Source: Paenarthrobacter sp. (GTDB lineage: Bacteria; Actinomycetota; Actinomycetes; Actinomycetales; Micrococcaceae). From it: 64,000 nt of DNA. The position numbers and the translations under genes were made by a program. Positions within the stretch are counted from its first letter, which is position 1. Every line of letters starts with the position of its first letter. A model generated the notes under the pieces. That model worked only from the letters and a program-made list of their open reading frames with translations. It did not search any database and had not been told where the DNA came from. The stretch lies in the NCBI GenBank assembly GCA_031179305.1, contig JAPSHX010000019.1:1-64000 (forward strand). The letters are read 5' to 3'. Shown here one piece after another: positions 9,009 to 17,481 of the stretch.

Positions 9009-9785
9009 ATGCGTATCGCCCGGTTTGTAGTTGATTCTGATCCCCTTTACGGCGTTGTTGAAGGCGAGCCCGGCAGTGAGGAAATCACTGTCATCAACGG
9101 CGACCCCTTCTTCAACGGCGTCGAACGTACCCACGTGAAGCACAAGCTCGAGGACGTGCGGCTCCTCGCCCCGATCATTCCCCGCAGCAAAGTCATTGGC
9201 GTCGGCCGGAACTTCGCCGAGCACGCAGCCGAACTCGGTAACGAAGTTCCCCAGCATCCGCTGCTCTTCCTGAAGCCCAACACCTCAGTGATTGGTCCGA
9301 ACGATCCCATCATCCTTCCTGAGTTCTCGGAGGAAGTTTCCTTCGAAGCTGAGCTCTGCGTAGTCATCGGCCGGATCTGCAAGGACGTTCCCGAGGACCG
9401 TGCGGACGATGTCATCTTCGGCTACACCTGCGGCAATGACCTCACGGCCCGCGACGTCCAGAAGACGGATCTTCAGTGGGCGCGGGCTAAGGGATTCGAT
9501 ACCTCCGCGCCGCTGGGTCCGTGGATCGAAACCGAACTCGACCATGAAGACCTGTCCATCCAGGGCCGGCTCAACGGCGAACTCCGCCAGGATGGCAGCA
9601 CCAACCAAATGATCCGCGGCGTACGCGAGCTCGTCTCCATCGTTTCGCATGCATTCACCTTGCTTCCGGGAGACGTCATCATGACCGGCACCCCTGCCGG
9701 TGTCGGCCTGGTCAGCGAGGGTGACCGCTTTGAAGTGGAGATCGAAGGCATCGGCCGGCTCTCCAACCCGGTGGTTCGCCGCTAG
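9009..9785 (+). CDS. Fumarylacetoacetate hydrolase-family protein
   Basis: A 258-residue FAH-fold enzyme of the type that hydrolyses, decarboxylates or isomerises beta-keto or acylpyruvate acids with Mg. Metal ligands are the Glu residues of SFEAELCVVIGR and the Asp in NDLTARDVQ. The C-terminal motif MTGTPAGVGLV is characteristic. The N-terminal segment MRIARFVVDSDPLYGVVEGE is the usual small leader domain. No catabolic genes surround it, so an oxaloacetate or acylpyruvate housekeeping role is as likely as aromatic degradation. The start follows a TAGGCT -10 element without a ribosome binding site. Confidence 0.92.
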   Translation: MRIARFVVDSDPLYGVVEGEPGSEEITVINGDPFFNGVERTHVKHKLEDVRLLAPIIPRSKVIGVGRNFAEHAAELGNEVPQHPLLFLKPNTSVIGPNDPIILPEFSEEVSFEAELCVVIGRICKDVPEDRADDVIFGYTCGNDLTARDVQKTDLQWARAKGFDTSAPLGPWIETELDHEDLSIQGRLNGELRQDGSTNQMIRGVRELVSIVSHAFTLLPGDVIMTGTPAGVGLVSEGDRFEVEIEGIGRLSNPVVRR

Positions 9786-9806
9786 GCTCCCAGCCACGCA
9801 TTAAAC

Positions 9807-9856
9807 CTCGACGGCGGCATGCGCCCTTCGCACGAAAGGTGCGTGCCGCCGTCGAG
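9807..9856 (+). terminator. Long hairpin between the FAH gene and gltX
   Basis: Arms 9807-9824 and 9839-9856 pair over 18 bp with wobble positions around a 14-nt loop. No clear T tract follows. The arms are rich in CGACGGCGGCA. Confidence 0.55.
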
Positions 9857-9908
9857 CGTTCCCATACGGGAATCCGAGCCAACGCCAAGCGGTAAAGTTG
9901 GAACCACT

Positions 9909-11429
9909 ATGACTACTGCTTCTGCGTCGAACGCTGCCTCCAGCGCCATTCCTGCCGTCAACGCCGAGACTCCGGTCCGCGTCCGTTTCTGCCCGTCACC
10001 CACGGGAACACCGCACGTTGGCCTGATCCGCACTGCCCTGTTCAACTGGGCCTATGCGCGCCACACCGGCGGCAAGCTGATCTTCCGCATCGAGGACACT
10101 GACTCTGCCCGGGACAGCGAAGAGAGCTACCACCAGCTGCTGGACGCCCTCAAATGGCTCGGCATCAATTGGGATGAGGGCGTAGAGGTTGGCGGACCGC
10201 ACGAGCCGTATCGGCAGTCGCAGCGCGGTGACATCTACCAGGATGTGATCGCCAAGCTGAAGGCGGGCGGGCACGTCTACGAGTCCTACTCCACGCCTGA
10301 TGAGATCGAAGCACGCCACAGGGCGGCAGGCCGGGATCCGAAGCTGGGCTATGACGGCTTCGACCGGCACCTGACGGATGAGCAGTTGGCACAGTTCAAG
10401 GCCGAAGGGCGCGAGGCCGTCCTGCGTCTCCGCATGCCGGACGAGGACCTGACCTTCAACGACCTCGTCCGCGGCGAGATCACCTTCAAGGCCGGCTCTG
10501 TTCCCGACTTTGCCGTTGTCCGTGCCAACGGTGCTCCGCTCTATACGTTGGTCAACCCGGTGGACGACGCCCTCATGGGGATCACCCATGTCCTGCGTGG
10601 CGAGGACCTGCTGAGCTCCACTCCACGTCAGATTGCGCTGTACCGTGCGCTCTATGCAATCGGCGTGGCCGAGTACATGCCGGAGTTCGGCCACCTGCCG
10701 TACGTCATGGGCCAGGGCAACAAGAAGCTCTCCAAACGCGACCCCGAGTCCAGCCTGTTCCTACACCGCGAGCGTGGCTTCATCCCAGAGGGCCTGCTCA
10801 ATTACTTGTCGCTGCTTGGCTGGTCCCTGAGCGCGGACGAGGACATCTTTACCGTGGAGCAGCTCGTGGCCAACTTCGACATCCATGATGTCCTGGGCAA
10901 CCCGGCACGCTTCGACATCAAGAAGGCCGAGGCCATCAACGGAACCCACGTGCGGATGCTCGCGCCGGAGGACTTCAAGGAACGCTTGGTTCCCTACCTC
11001 CGCGCTGCAGGTCTCGTAGGGGAGATCCTCACGACGCGCCAGGAAGAGATCCTCGACGAGGCGGCCCCACTGGTCCAGGAACGCATCACCCTCCTCGGCG
11101 AAGCTCCCGAGATGCTGGCTTTCCTCTTCAAGGCCGACGACGCCATTGACGTTGCAGACGATGCCCGCAAAGGCCTTCCGCAGAACCTGGAAGAAGTGCT
11201 GGATGCTGCCCTGGCGGCGCTGGAGCCCATCGGGGAGTGGACGGCGGAGAACATCCAGACCGCGCTCAAGCAAGCTCTGGTGGAGGACCTGGGCATCAAG
11301 CCGCGTGCAGCGTTCGGGCCGGTGCGCACCGCCATTTCAGGGCGCCGGATTTCACCGCCGCTGTTCGAGTCGATGGTGATCCTTGGCAAGGATTCCTCGC
11401 TCGCCCGTGTTCGTGCCTTCCGCGGCTAG
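9909..11429 (+). CDS. gltX: Glutamyl-tRNA synthetase
   Basis: Class I synthetase of 506 residues that charges tRNA-Glu and, in organisms relying on transamidation, mischarges tRNA-Gln. The HIGH-type motif lies in [11 protein letters not shown] and the KMSKS-type loop is [10 protein letters not shown] (about 280). An N-terminal extension of about 20 residues rich in Ala and Ser precedes the catalytic domain. The ATG at 9909 is 10 nt after a TAAAGT -10 element, giving a very short leader; an upstream in-frame ATG at 9819 lies inside the terminator hairpin and is rejected. tRNA-Gln and tRNA-Glu lie about 900 bp downstream. Confidence 0.97.
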   Translation: MTTASASNAASSAIPAVNAETPVRVRFCPSPTGTPHVGLIRTALFNWAYARHTGGKLIFRIEDTDSARDSEESYHQLLDALKWLGINWDEGVEVGGPHEPYRQSQRGDIYQDVIAKLKAGGHVYESYSTPDEIEARHRAAGRDPKLGYDGFDRHLTDEQLAQFKAEGREAVLRLRMPDEDLTFNDLVRGEITFKAGSVPDFAVVRANGAPLYTLVNPVDDALMGITHVLRGEDLLSSTPRQIALYRALYAIGVAEYMPEFGHLPYVMGQGNKKLSKRDPESSLFLHRERGFIPEGLLNYLSLLGWSLSADEDIFTVEQLVANFDIHDVLGNPARFDIKKAEAINGTHVRMLAPEDFKERLVPYLRAAGLVGEILTTRQEEILDEAAPLVQERITLLGEAPEMLAFLFKADDAIDVADDARKGLPQNLEEVLDAALAALEPIGEWTAENIQTALKQALVEDLGIKPRAAFGPVRTAISGRRISPPLFESMVILGKDSSLARVRAFRG

Positions 11430-11443
11430 CAACGGAATCAGTC

Positions 11444-12172
11444 ATGGCTATCTCGAGAACTTTCGGCACCATCCGCGGTGTCCTCTTCGACATTGACGAC
11501 ACCTTGGTGGACCTTGAGTACGCCATGACAACAGCACTCCGGGACGTCAGCGAACATCTCCTGCCTGGCCTGGACCAGGCCGGGTGGGTGAAGTTCGGGC
11601 GCATCTTCACCCACGAAACGACGCACTTTTACGACCGCTACCTTGCCGGCGAGCTGACGTTCAATGAGCAACGCCTGCTGCGAGGCAGGGCTGCTTTGGG
11701 CCACTTTGGCGTGGACCTTCAGGACGGCGAGGAGTCTCAGGCGTGGGTGGCCGAGTACCACCAACGCCAGACGGCCTACGTCCGGGCCTTTGACGATGTG
11801 GAAGGCGTGCTGGACGCACTCGATGCTGCCGGCATCCCCTACGGGGCCGTTAGTAACAATGTGCATGATTACCAGCGGGCAAAGCTGGACGGTGCCGGGC
11901 TTTCAAGGATTAAGGTCCTTGTGGGCACCGACACGGTAGGCGTGCCGAAGCCGGAACCGGCGATCTACCTCGAAGGCGTGCGTCTGCTGGGCACCCGTCC
12001 GGAGGAGACCCTCTATGTGGGCGATAACAGGTTGCTTGACGCTGACGGTGCAACGGCGGCCGGCCTGGTTGGAGTGTGGCTCAACAGGACGGGGGAATTG
12101 GTGGAGGAGTTCACTGGCCGCCAAGTGGACTCTCTGTTGCGGTTGCTGGTCAAGGCTGCCACTCCGGCTTAA
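11444..12172 (+). CDS. HAD-superfamily hydrolase
   Basis: A 242-residue phosphatase-type protein, cytoplasmic. Motif I is GVLFDIDDTLVD, with nucleophile and acid Asp residues. Motif II is around YGAVSNNVHDY. The Lys is in GVPKPEPAIY, and motif IV is LYVGDNRLLDADGA. An alpha-helical cap (about 20-100) marks a C1-type HAD, such as phosphoglycolate or sugar phosphate phosphatases. The start ATG is 14 nt after the gltX stop and lacks a strong ribosome binding site, so it is probably co-transcribed with gltX. The substrate is not predictable. Confidence 0.92.
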   Translation: MAISRTFGTIRGVLFDIDDTLVDLEYAMTTALRDVSEHLLPGLDQAGWVKFGRIFTHETTHFYDRYLAGELTFNEQRLLRGRAALGHFGVDLQDGEESQAWVAEYHQRQTAYVRAFDDVEGVLDALDAAGIPYGAVSNNVHDYQRAKLDGAGLSRIKVLVGTDTVGVPKPEPAIYLEGVRLLGTRPEETLYVGDNRLLDADGATAAGLVGVWLNRTGELVEEFTGRQVDSLLRLLVKAATPA

Positions 12173-12204
12173 GAATCGTGTGATGCAGGTAACGGCCTTA
12201 CGAT

Positions 12205-12233
12205 TTGTGCAGGTGGCGAGACTCCGGTAGAGT
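12205..12233 (+). promoter_or_regulatory. Promoter of the tRNA-Gln/tRNA-Glu unit
   Basis: TTGTGC (12205-12210), a 17-bp spacer and TAGAGT (12228-12233), about 75 bp before tRNA-Gln. Spacing and both hexamers fit a housekeeping sigma factor. Confidence 0.55.
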
Positions 12234-12309
12234 CATTACTCGTGCTGAGGGGCGCGGAGGGAAAAGCTGAGGGAAACCAAAGCACTGAGCTCCGGTCCAA
12301 AAGCCACTT

Positions 12310-12381
12310 TGGGATATGGTGTAATTGGCAACACTACGGTTTCTGGTACCGTCATTCTAGGTTCGAGTCCTGGTATCCCAG
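12310..12381 (+). tRNA. tRNA-Gln(CTG)
   Basis: A complete cloverleaf: acceptor TGGGATA pairs with TATCCCA, the T loop is GGTTCGAGTCC, and anticodon CTG is at 12343-12345 in loop TTCTGGT. The discriminator base is G; CCA is not encoded. Confidence 0.97.
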
Positions 12382-12508
12382 CTCTGAAAATCCGCGTAAA
12401 CACGATGGAAATTCGGAAATTTCAAGTCGCTCAGTCGATTTGGAGCATAGCTGAAAGTATGAAATACTCATTCAGCTTGATCGCCGGAAACGGCGACAAA
12501 AAGTGCAA

Positions 12509-12581
12509 GGCCCCATCGTATAGCGGCCTAGTACGCCGCCCTCTCACGGCGGTAACGCGGGTTCGAATCCCGCTGGGGTCA
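12509..12581 (+). tRNA. tRNA-Glu(CTC)
   Basis: Acceptor GGCCCCA pairs with TGGGGTC, the T arm is GCGGGTTCGAATCCCGC, and anticodon CTC is at 12543-12545 in loop CTCTCAC flanked by CCGCC/GGCGG. CCA is not encoded. Confidence 0.97.
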
Positions 12582-12586
12582 CAAAC

Positions 12587-12629
12587 AAATCCCCCCGGAA
12601 CTACGGTTCCGGGGGGATTTCTTTTTCTC
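12587..12629 (+). terminator. Rho-independent terminator after tRNA-Glu
   Basis: A perfect 15-bp stem (12587-12601 with 12606-12620) closed by a TACG tetraloop, followed by CTTTTTCTC. This is the best canonical terminator in the window. Confidence 0.9.
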
Positions 12630-12691
12630 TATTTCTGTCGTCCCTGCCTGCGCCGCACCTGTGACGGGGATCAGGCTGGCATGATGATGCT

Positions 12692-14473
12692 GTGACCGCA
12701 AATGATGATGAGACAACACCCCGGGCTAACCAAGCTGCCCAAGGTGCGGCAGCCGCCGTCGAGACCTTGGAAGCTGCCCGCACGGAACTTGCGGCCACAA
12801 CCCTTCCGCTCGCAGTGCCGGAGGTCCGGGAAGCCCGACAGTGGATCCGTGAGTCCCTGGCCCAGCTCGACGACTACGTAATTCCCCGCTACCGCAGCCT
12901 CGACGCCCCCCTTCTGGCCGTCGTAGGCGGTTCCACCGGCGCAGGGAAGTCCACGCTGGTCAACGCGCTGATCGGCTACCCGGTGACCCGTGCCGGCGCT
13001 ATCAGGCCCACCACCCGCCAGCCCATCCTCTTGCATCATCCTCTGGACGCCGGGTGGTTTGAAGGCCACCGGATACTTCCCAGCATGGAGCGTATCCGCG
13101 GCACGGTATCTGCGAGTCCGCTGCCGGCGCATCAGGCAGGTGCCGCTCCCGACGCTCAGGCCATCACGTCTTTGGTTCTGGTGGGACACGAGTCAGTGCC
13201 CCAAGGCATCGCCCTGCTGGACGCGCCCGACGTCGACTCCATCTCTGATGACAATCGCAGGCTCGCCGGACAGTTGCTTGCTGCCGCTGACCTCTGGGTA
13301 TTTGTCACCACGGCAAACCGCTACGCCGACGCCGTACCGTGGCGCCTGCTGCTGGACGCAGCTTCGCGGGATATCACAGTGGCCGTAGTCCTTGACCGCG
13401 TGCCCGCTGCAGCAGAAGACGAAGTCAGGACTGACCTGCAAGCGATGTTGGACCGGCAGGGCCTGGCGGAAGCGAAGCTCTTCGTCGTTTTGGAGAGTGC
13501 GTTGAATGAACTGGGCATGCTTCCTGAGGAGTCCGTCATTGGCTTGCGTCAGTGGCTGGGTGCCTTGGCAGCTAATGCGGCCGGACGGGCGGAGGTTGCC
13601 AGGCGGACACTGAATGGCGCAGTTAAGGCTGTCAGCGTCCGGTTGGAGGGAATCGCGGGTGCTGCTGCGGCCCAGGATGCCGCTGCCCACGACCTCCAGG
13701 CAACGTGCCTTGCCGAGTATGAGCAAGCTCTCTCACGCATTCTGGAGGCCACGAAGGACGGGGCACTTCTCCGCGGCGAAGTGTTGGCGCGCTGGCAGGA
13801 CTTCGTGGGAACCGGGGAGTTCTTTCGCGCCCTCGAGCAGAACATCGGCCGGATGAGGGACCGTGTAGGGGCCTTCTTCCGAGGCGAGCCCGCTCCTGCC
13901 GTGAAGGTCGAAACAGCTATCGAGACCGGGTTGCAGGCGGTGATCCTGGACGAAGCCGCGAATGCCGCCGAAAACGTGGACAGGCGCTGGCGTTCGGACG
14001 CTGCGGGTCGGGAACTCCTTGGCGCCGAAGATCTTTCGGGCACCAGCGAGGGTTTTGATGCGAAGGCTGCAGCAGCTATTCGTTCCTGGCAGGAAGGGCT
14101 GATGGAGATGATCCGAACACAGGGCCAGGGGAAACGAACCCAGGCCCGGTGGTTGTCCTTCGGCGTCAACGGGCTCGGCGCGGCGCTCATGGTGGTGGTG
14201 TTCTCCATGACCGCCGGCCTGAGCGGCTTGGAGATCGGTATTGCAGGCGGAACCGCCGTTGTTGGCCAGAAGCTGCTGGAAGCCGTGTTCGGCGAGGACG
14301 CAGTGCGCCGCTTGGCCCAGCAGGCCAGGGATGATCTCCACACACAGTGCCAACGGCTCCTTGACGACGAGAGGCAAAGATTCCTGGATCGCCTTGAAGC
14401 AGCCCATCCGACCTCCGGAGACGGCCTCGCCCGGCATGCCCAAGCTTTGCGCCGTCTGGCGGGGGCCGCATGA
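12692..14473 (+). CDS. Dynamin-like GTPase, first of an overlapping pair
   Basis: A 593-residue P-loop GTPase. G1 is GGSTGAGKST (about 78-87) and G3 is LLDAPDVDS. The usual G4 (N/T)KxD is replaced by VLDRVPAAAED, so guanine specificity may be altered. A long alpha-helical region follows, then a hydrophobic segment (about 490-530), probably a membrane paddle. The start is GTG. The second GTPase gene overlaps by 4 nt (ATGA), so both are translated together, as in heteromeric bacterial dynamin pairs such as Streptomyces DynA/DynB or mycobacterial IniA/IniC. Direct orthology to those is not claimed. Confidence 0.85.
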   Translation: MTANDDETTPRANQAAQGAAAAVETLEAARTELAATTLPLAVPEVREARQWIRESLAQLDDYVIPRYRSLDAPLLAVVGGSTGAGKSTLVNALIGYPVTRAGAIRPTTRQPILLHHPLDAGWFEGHRILPSMERIRGTVSASPLPAHQAGAAPDAQAITSLVLVGHESVPQGIALLDAPDVDSISDDNRRLAGQLLAAADLWVFVTTANRYADAVPWRLLLDAASRDITVAVVLDRVPAAAEDEVRTDLQAMLDRQGLAEAKLFVVLESALNELGMLPEESVIGLRQWLGALAANAAGRAEVARRTLNGAVKAVSVRLEGIAGAAAAQDAAAHDLQATCLAEYEQALSRILEATKDGALLRGEVLARWQDFVGTGEFFRALEQNIGRMRDRVGAFFRGEPAPAVKVETAIETGLQAVILDEAANAAENVDRRWRSDAAGRELLGAEDLSGTSEGFDAKAAAAIRSWQEGLMEMIRTQGQGKRTQARWLSFGVNGLGAALMVVVFSMTAGLSGLEIGIAGGTAVVGQKLLEAVFGEDAVRRLAQQARDDLHTQCQRLLDDERQRFLDRLEAAHPTSGDGLARHAQALRRLAGAA

Positions 14474-16089
14474 GCCGCCACGGCCATGTCCGCGAGTCGT
14501 CCCAACTGCAGCGCAGGCTGGAATCGCTCAACACCGCCCGGGAACTGGCTGAGGGCGTCCTCCCGGACCCCGATCTGCAGTCTGTGTATGACGTTTTGGA
14601 GCGTGCCACCTCGCGGCGGTCATTGTCGGCAGGGCACACTGTGGTGGGGTTTTTCGGGGCGACAGGTAGCGGAAAATCGTCGTTGTTCAATGCTGTTTCC
14701 GGCAGTGAGCTCGCCACTGCCACTGCGCGGCGTCCTACAACGTCTGCACCGTTGGCGGGTATCTGGGGCGAAGAAGGCAGCGGGCCTTTGCTTGATTGGC
14801 TGGACGTCAAAGAGCGACATACCCTTCCGGCGGTTGCCGGGCTCGCAGACGAGAGCAGCGGCCTGGTGCTGCTGGACCTTCCCGACTTCGATTCCACCAG
14901 GGTGGAAAACCGGGAGATTGTTCAGCGCATGGTGGGCATGGTGGATGTGCTGGTGTGGGTCTTGGACCCGCAAAAGTACGCTGACGCTGCGGTGCATAAA
15001 GATTTCCTCCGACCCATGGCCTCCCACGGTGCCGTAACACTGGTGGTCCTGAACCAAGTGGACAAACTCAATGCGGCCGATGCAGCCGCCGTGCTGGAGT
15101 CTTTGGAAGGCATCCTGGCCCGGGACGGACTGGGCAAGGTCAGGGTTCTTAGTGCCTCGGCGCTTACCGGCGACGGTGTGCCGACTCTCCGCGGGGCCAT
15201 TCGTAACGTCGTGGTCCAACGGGAGGCAACAACACAGCGCCTGTCGGCGGACGTCACCAAGGCCGCAGCGGAACTTGCCCGGGCCTCCGGCGAGGGCGAA
15301 GCCCGCGGCATCAAGGGAAGCGCGAAGGCCCGCCTCGCGTCGGAGCTCTCGACGGCGGCAAACGTACCAGTGGTGGTGGACGCCGTGCAGCGATCTTTCG
15401 CGAGGGAGTCAGCCAAGAGGACCGGGTGGCCCGTCACCCGGTGGCTGTTGCGTTTCCGACCGGACCCCTTGCGGAGGCTTAACCTGGGCAGGGATGACAC
15501 CAAGCCTGAATTGAGCCGCACATCGTTGCCTCCCGCGGGGGCGCCGGAGCGGGCGCGGACGGATGCCGCAGTCAGGGACTTTGCCGATGAGGCTTCTGCC
15601 GGCGCTCCCGGTCCTTGGCGTGCAGCGATTCGCAGCGTGGCCAGGGACGGGCGGGAACAGCTGCCCGACGCGTTGGATCAAGCTATTGCAGGCACGGACC
15701 TGAAGGCGGTCAAGCGTCCCCTGTGGTGGATCCTTTTCAATACCCTTCAATGGATTGCGCTTCTGCTCGCAGTTGGCGGCCTGGGGTGGCTGGGTGTGTT
15801 GGCAGCACTTGGCTACTTTCAAATGCCAGTGCCCGAGGTCCCGCGAACAGAAGGCTGGCCCTGGCCTACGCTGATGGTCGCGGGGGGAGTGGTGCTGGGG
15901 ATCGTCCTCGCCATCGCCGGAAGGATCCTTGGAGGCTGGGCTGCCCGGGTCAGGGCATCCGGGGCATCGAAACGTTTGAAGGCCGCCGTGGCAGCAGTTG
16001 CCAATCAACGGGTTGTGGAGCCCGTCGAGGTTGAAATTACGCGTTTGAAGGCGTTCAACGCGGCGCTGAAGGCCGCCCGCTCCGGTTAG
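14470..16089 (+). CDS. Membrane-anchored dynamin-like GTPase, second of the pair
   Basis: A 539-residue partner of the preceding GTPase. G1 is GATGSGKSS (about 60-68), G3 is LLDLPDFDS and G4 is VLNQVDKL, a near-canonical NxxD, so this subunit looks fully competent for GTP. Two transmembrane helices lie at about 415-440 and 470-495, separated by a short Pro-rich loop, followed by a basic amphipathic C terminus. This architecture indicates action at the cytoplasmic membrane, perhaps in division or membrane-stress repair (inference). Translation is coupled to the first gene by an ATGA overlap. Confidence 0.87.
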   Translation: MSRHGHVRESSQLQRRLESLNTARELAEGVLPDPDLQSVYDVLERATSRRSLSAGHTVVGFFGATGSGKSSLFNAVSGSELATATARRPTTSAPLAGIWGEEGSGPLLDWLDVKERHTLPAVAGLADESSGLVLLDLPDFDSTRVENREIVQRMVGMVDVLVWVLDPQKYADAAVHKDFLRPMASHGAVTLVVLNQVDKLNAADAAAVLESLEGILARDGLGKVRVLSASALTGDGVPTLRGAIRNVVVQREATTQRLSADVTKAAAELARASGEGEARGIKGSAKARLASELSTAANVPVVVDAVQRSFARESAKRTGWPVTRWLLRFRPDPLRRLNLGRDDTKPELSRTSLPPAGAPERARTDAAVRDFADEASAGAPGPWRAAIRSVARDGREQLPDALDQAIAGTDLKAVKRPLWWILFNTLQWIALLLAVGGLGWLGVLAALGYFQMPVPEVPRTEGWPWPTLMVAGGVVLGIVLAIAGRILGGWAARVRASGASKRLKAAVAAVANQRVVEPVEVEITRLKAFNAALKAARSG

Positions 16090-16100
16090 GGCTGTGCAGC

Positions 16101-16646
16101 CTAGAGGGCCCCAGCGGCGTCCCTTACTTTGATGAGCGTGCGCAGGTTCCTTGTAGTAGTGCTGGCTTTGTAGCGTGGCTTGGCCGAGAGCTTGCTGAGG
16201 GGACTGTCCAGCGTGCCTCCGGCGGGGGCCAGCCATGCGGAAGCCTCCGGGCCCAGTCGAACTTGCTCCACGCCGTCCAGCGCTTCGCCTGCCTGAAAGA
16301 GTTCATCGAGCATGGCTGCGTCGGAGGCGAGGGTGATGTAGCTGTGCGTGGTTTTGTCGTCCGCCGGGTACGGGCACGCGTCCACCAGTTCCGCTACCCG
16401 TGCGGCGGTGAGGACAACCACCCAAGCGTCGTAACCAAAGGTTTCCCGTAGGCACTTTTCGAACTGGGCCTTGACGTCCTTGGCGCTGAGTTCACTCTGG
16501 AGCACCACGTTTCCGCTGGCCAGCAGGGTTTTGACCTTGGCAAACGGGTAGTCCTTGAGGGCTGATGTGAGATCGGCCATCTTGATGCTGATGCCGCCCA
16601 CATTGATGCCGCGGAGGAAAACGGCGTAGTTGTTCACCCTAGTCAT
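16101..16646 (-). CDS. DUF1697 family protein
   Basis: A 181-residue cytoplasmic protein with the diagnostic start YAVFLRGINVGG and the block VKTLLASGNVVLQS of DUF1697, a family without a known biochemical function. Its ATG overlaps the last 8 bases of the IclR regulator gene, so the two are translated together. A GTG three codons later (16637) is an alternative start that matches family N termini equally well. Nothing in the sequence suggests catalysis. Confidence 0.92.
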   Translation of the reverse strand: MTRVNNYAVFLRGINVGGISIKMADLTSALKDYPFAKVKTLLASGNVVLQSELSAKDVKAQFEKCLRETFGYDAWVVVLTAARVAELVDACPYPADDKTTHSYITLASDAAMLDELFQAGEALDGVEQVRLGPEASAWLAPAGGTLDSPLSKLSAKPRYKASTTTRNLRTLIKVRDAAGAL

Positions 16647-17358
16647 TGTTCTTGCGCAGGGCTTCGGTCAAAACCCGGGCGGCGTTGCAAACCACTTCGG
16701 CATGAAGGCGGCCCGGCTGGCGCGTGAGCCGTTCAATGGGACCTGAAATGGACACAGCCGCGATGACCCGGCCTGACGGTCCCCGCACGGGGGCTGAAAC
16801 CGAGGCGACCCCCGGCTCGCGTTCGCCAAGGCTCTGACCCCAGCCCCGGCGTCGTACGCCTGCCAGGACGGTGGGGGTAAAGCGGGCGTTTTGCAGCCCT
16901 TCGAGAAGGCGGTCGTGGTCTTCCCAAGCCAGCAGGACTTGCGCGGCGGAGCCAGCCTTCATGGAGAGTTGGGTGCCCACTGGAATGGTGTCCCGCAGGC
17001 CGATGGGACGTTCTGCGGAGGCCACGCAGACACGCCAGTCACCCTGGCGGCGGAAGATCTGCGCGCTTTCGCCTGTGGCGTCCCGGAGTTGAATGAGAAC
17101 GGGTCCTGCGGAGGCGATGAGACGGTCTTCCCCGGCGGCGGATGCGAGCTCCACCAATCGGCTGCCCAGGACGAAGCGTCCTTGGATGTCGCGGCTCACC
17201 AGACGATGGTGAACCAGGGCCAGCGCAAGCCGGTGAACTGTGGGCCGGGCAAGGCCCGTGGCCGCTACAAGTTGCGCAAGAGTCGTGGGTCCAGCCTCAA
17301 GGGCATCGAGTACTTGGGCCGCTTTATCAATGACACCGACTCCACTAGAATTGTCCAT
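16639..17358 (-). CDS. IclR-family transcriptional regulator of leucine genes (NdgR/LtbR-like)
   Basis: A 239-residue regulator. The N-terminal winged helix (about 8-70) contains [23 protein letters not shown]. The C-terminal effector domain (about 80-235) includes ARHxxxGE-like features and [12 protein letters not shown]. It is transcribed divergently from leuC with a 123-bp gap, exactly where actinobacteria carry NdgR (Streptomyces) or LtbR (Corynebacterium), which regulate leuCD and often leuB. ATG 17358 is chosen because homology starts at [15 protein letters not shown]; longer in-frame starts would run into leuC. A palindrome in the intergenic region is its likely operator. Confidence 0.92.
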   Translation of the reverse strand: MDNSSGVGVIDKAAQVLDALEAGPTTLAQLVAATGLARPTVHRLALALVHHRLVSRDIQGRFVLGSRLVELASAAGEDRLIASAGPVLIQLRDATGESAQIFRRQGDWRVCVASAERPIGLRDTIPVGTQLSMKAGSAAQVLLAWEDHDRLLEGLQNARFTPTVLAGVRRRGWGQSLGEREPGVASVSAPVRGPSGRVIAAVSISGPIERLTRQPGRLHAEVVCNAARVLTEALRKNND

Positions 17359-17367
17359 GTAATGATA

Positions 17368-17393
17368 TTGCCGTCTCAATATCTGAGATGCAA
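17368..17393. promoter_or_regulatory. Palindromic operator between the IclR gene and leuC
   Basis: TCTCA-ATATC-TGAGA (17374-17388) is flanked by TTGC on the left and GCAA on the right, giving an extended dyad of 26 bp. It lies 10 bp before the regulator start codon and about 90 bp before leuC, so it can control both divergent genes. The assignment to the IclR protein is inferred. Confidence 0.55.
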
Positions 17394-17481
17394 GTTGTTT
17401 CGCTGGCCTATTTTGCGGCGGTGCTGCTTCAGTGGAACAAGAACAACGCAACAAGCCAACCGCAGTGAAGGGAGCAAGGCC

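Noticed and set aside
16891..17481. N-terminal extension of LeuC
   Set aside because: It overlaps the IclR gene and its operator; family proteins begin at [10 protein letters not shown].
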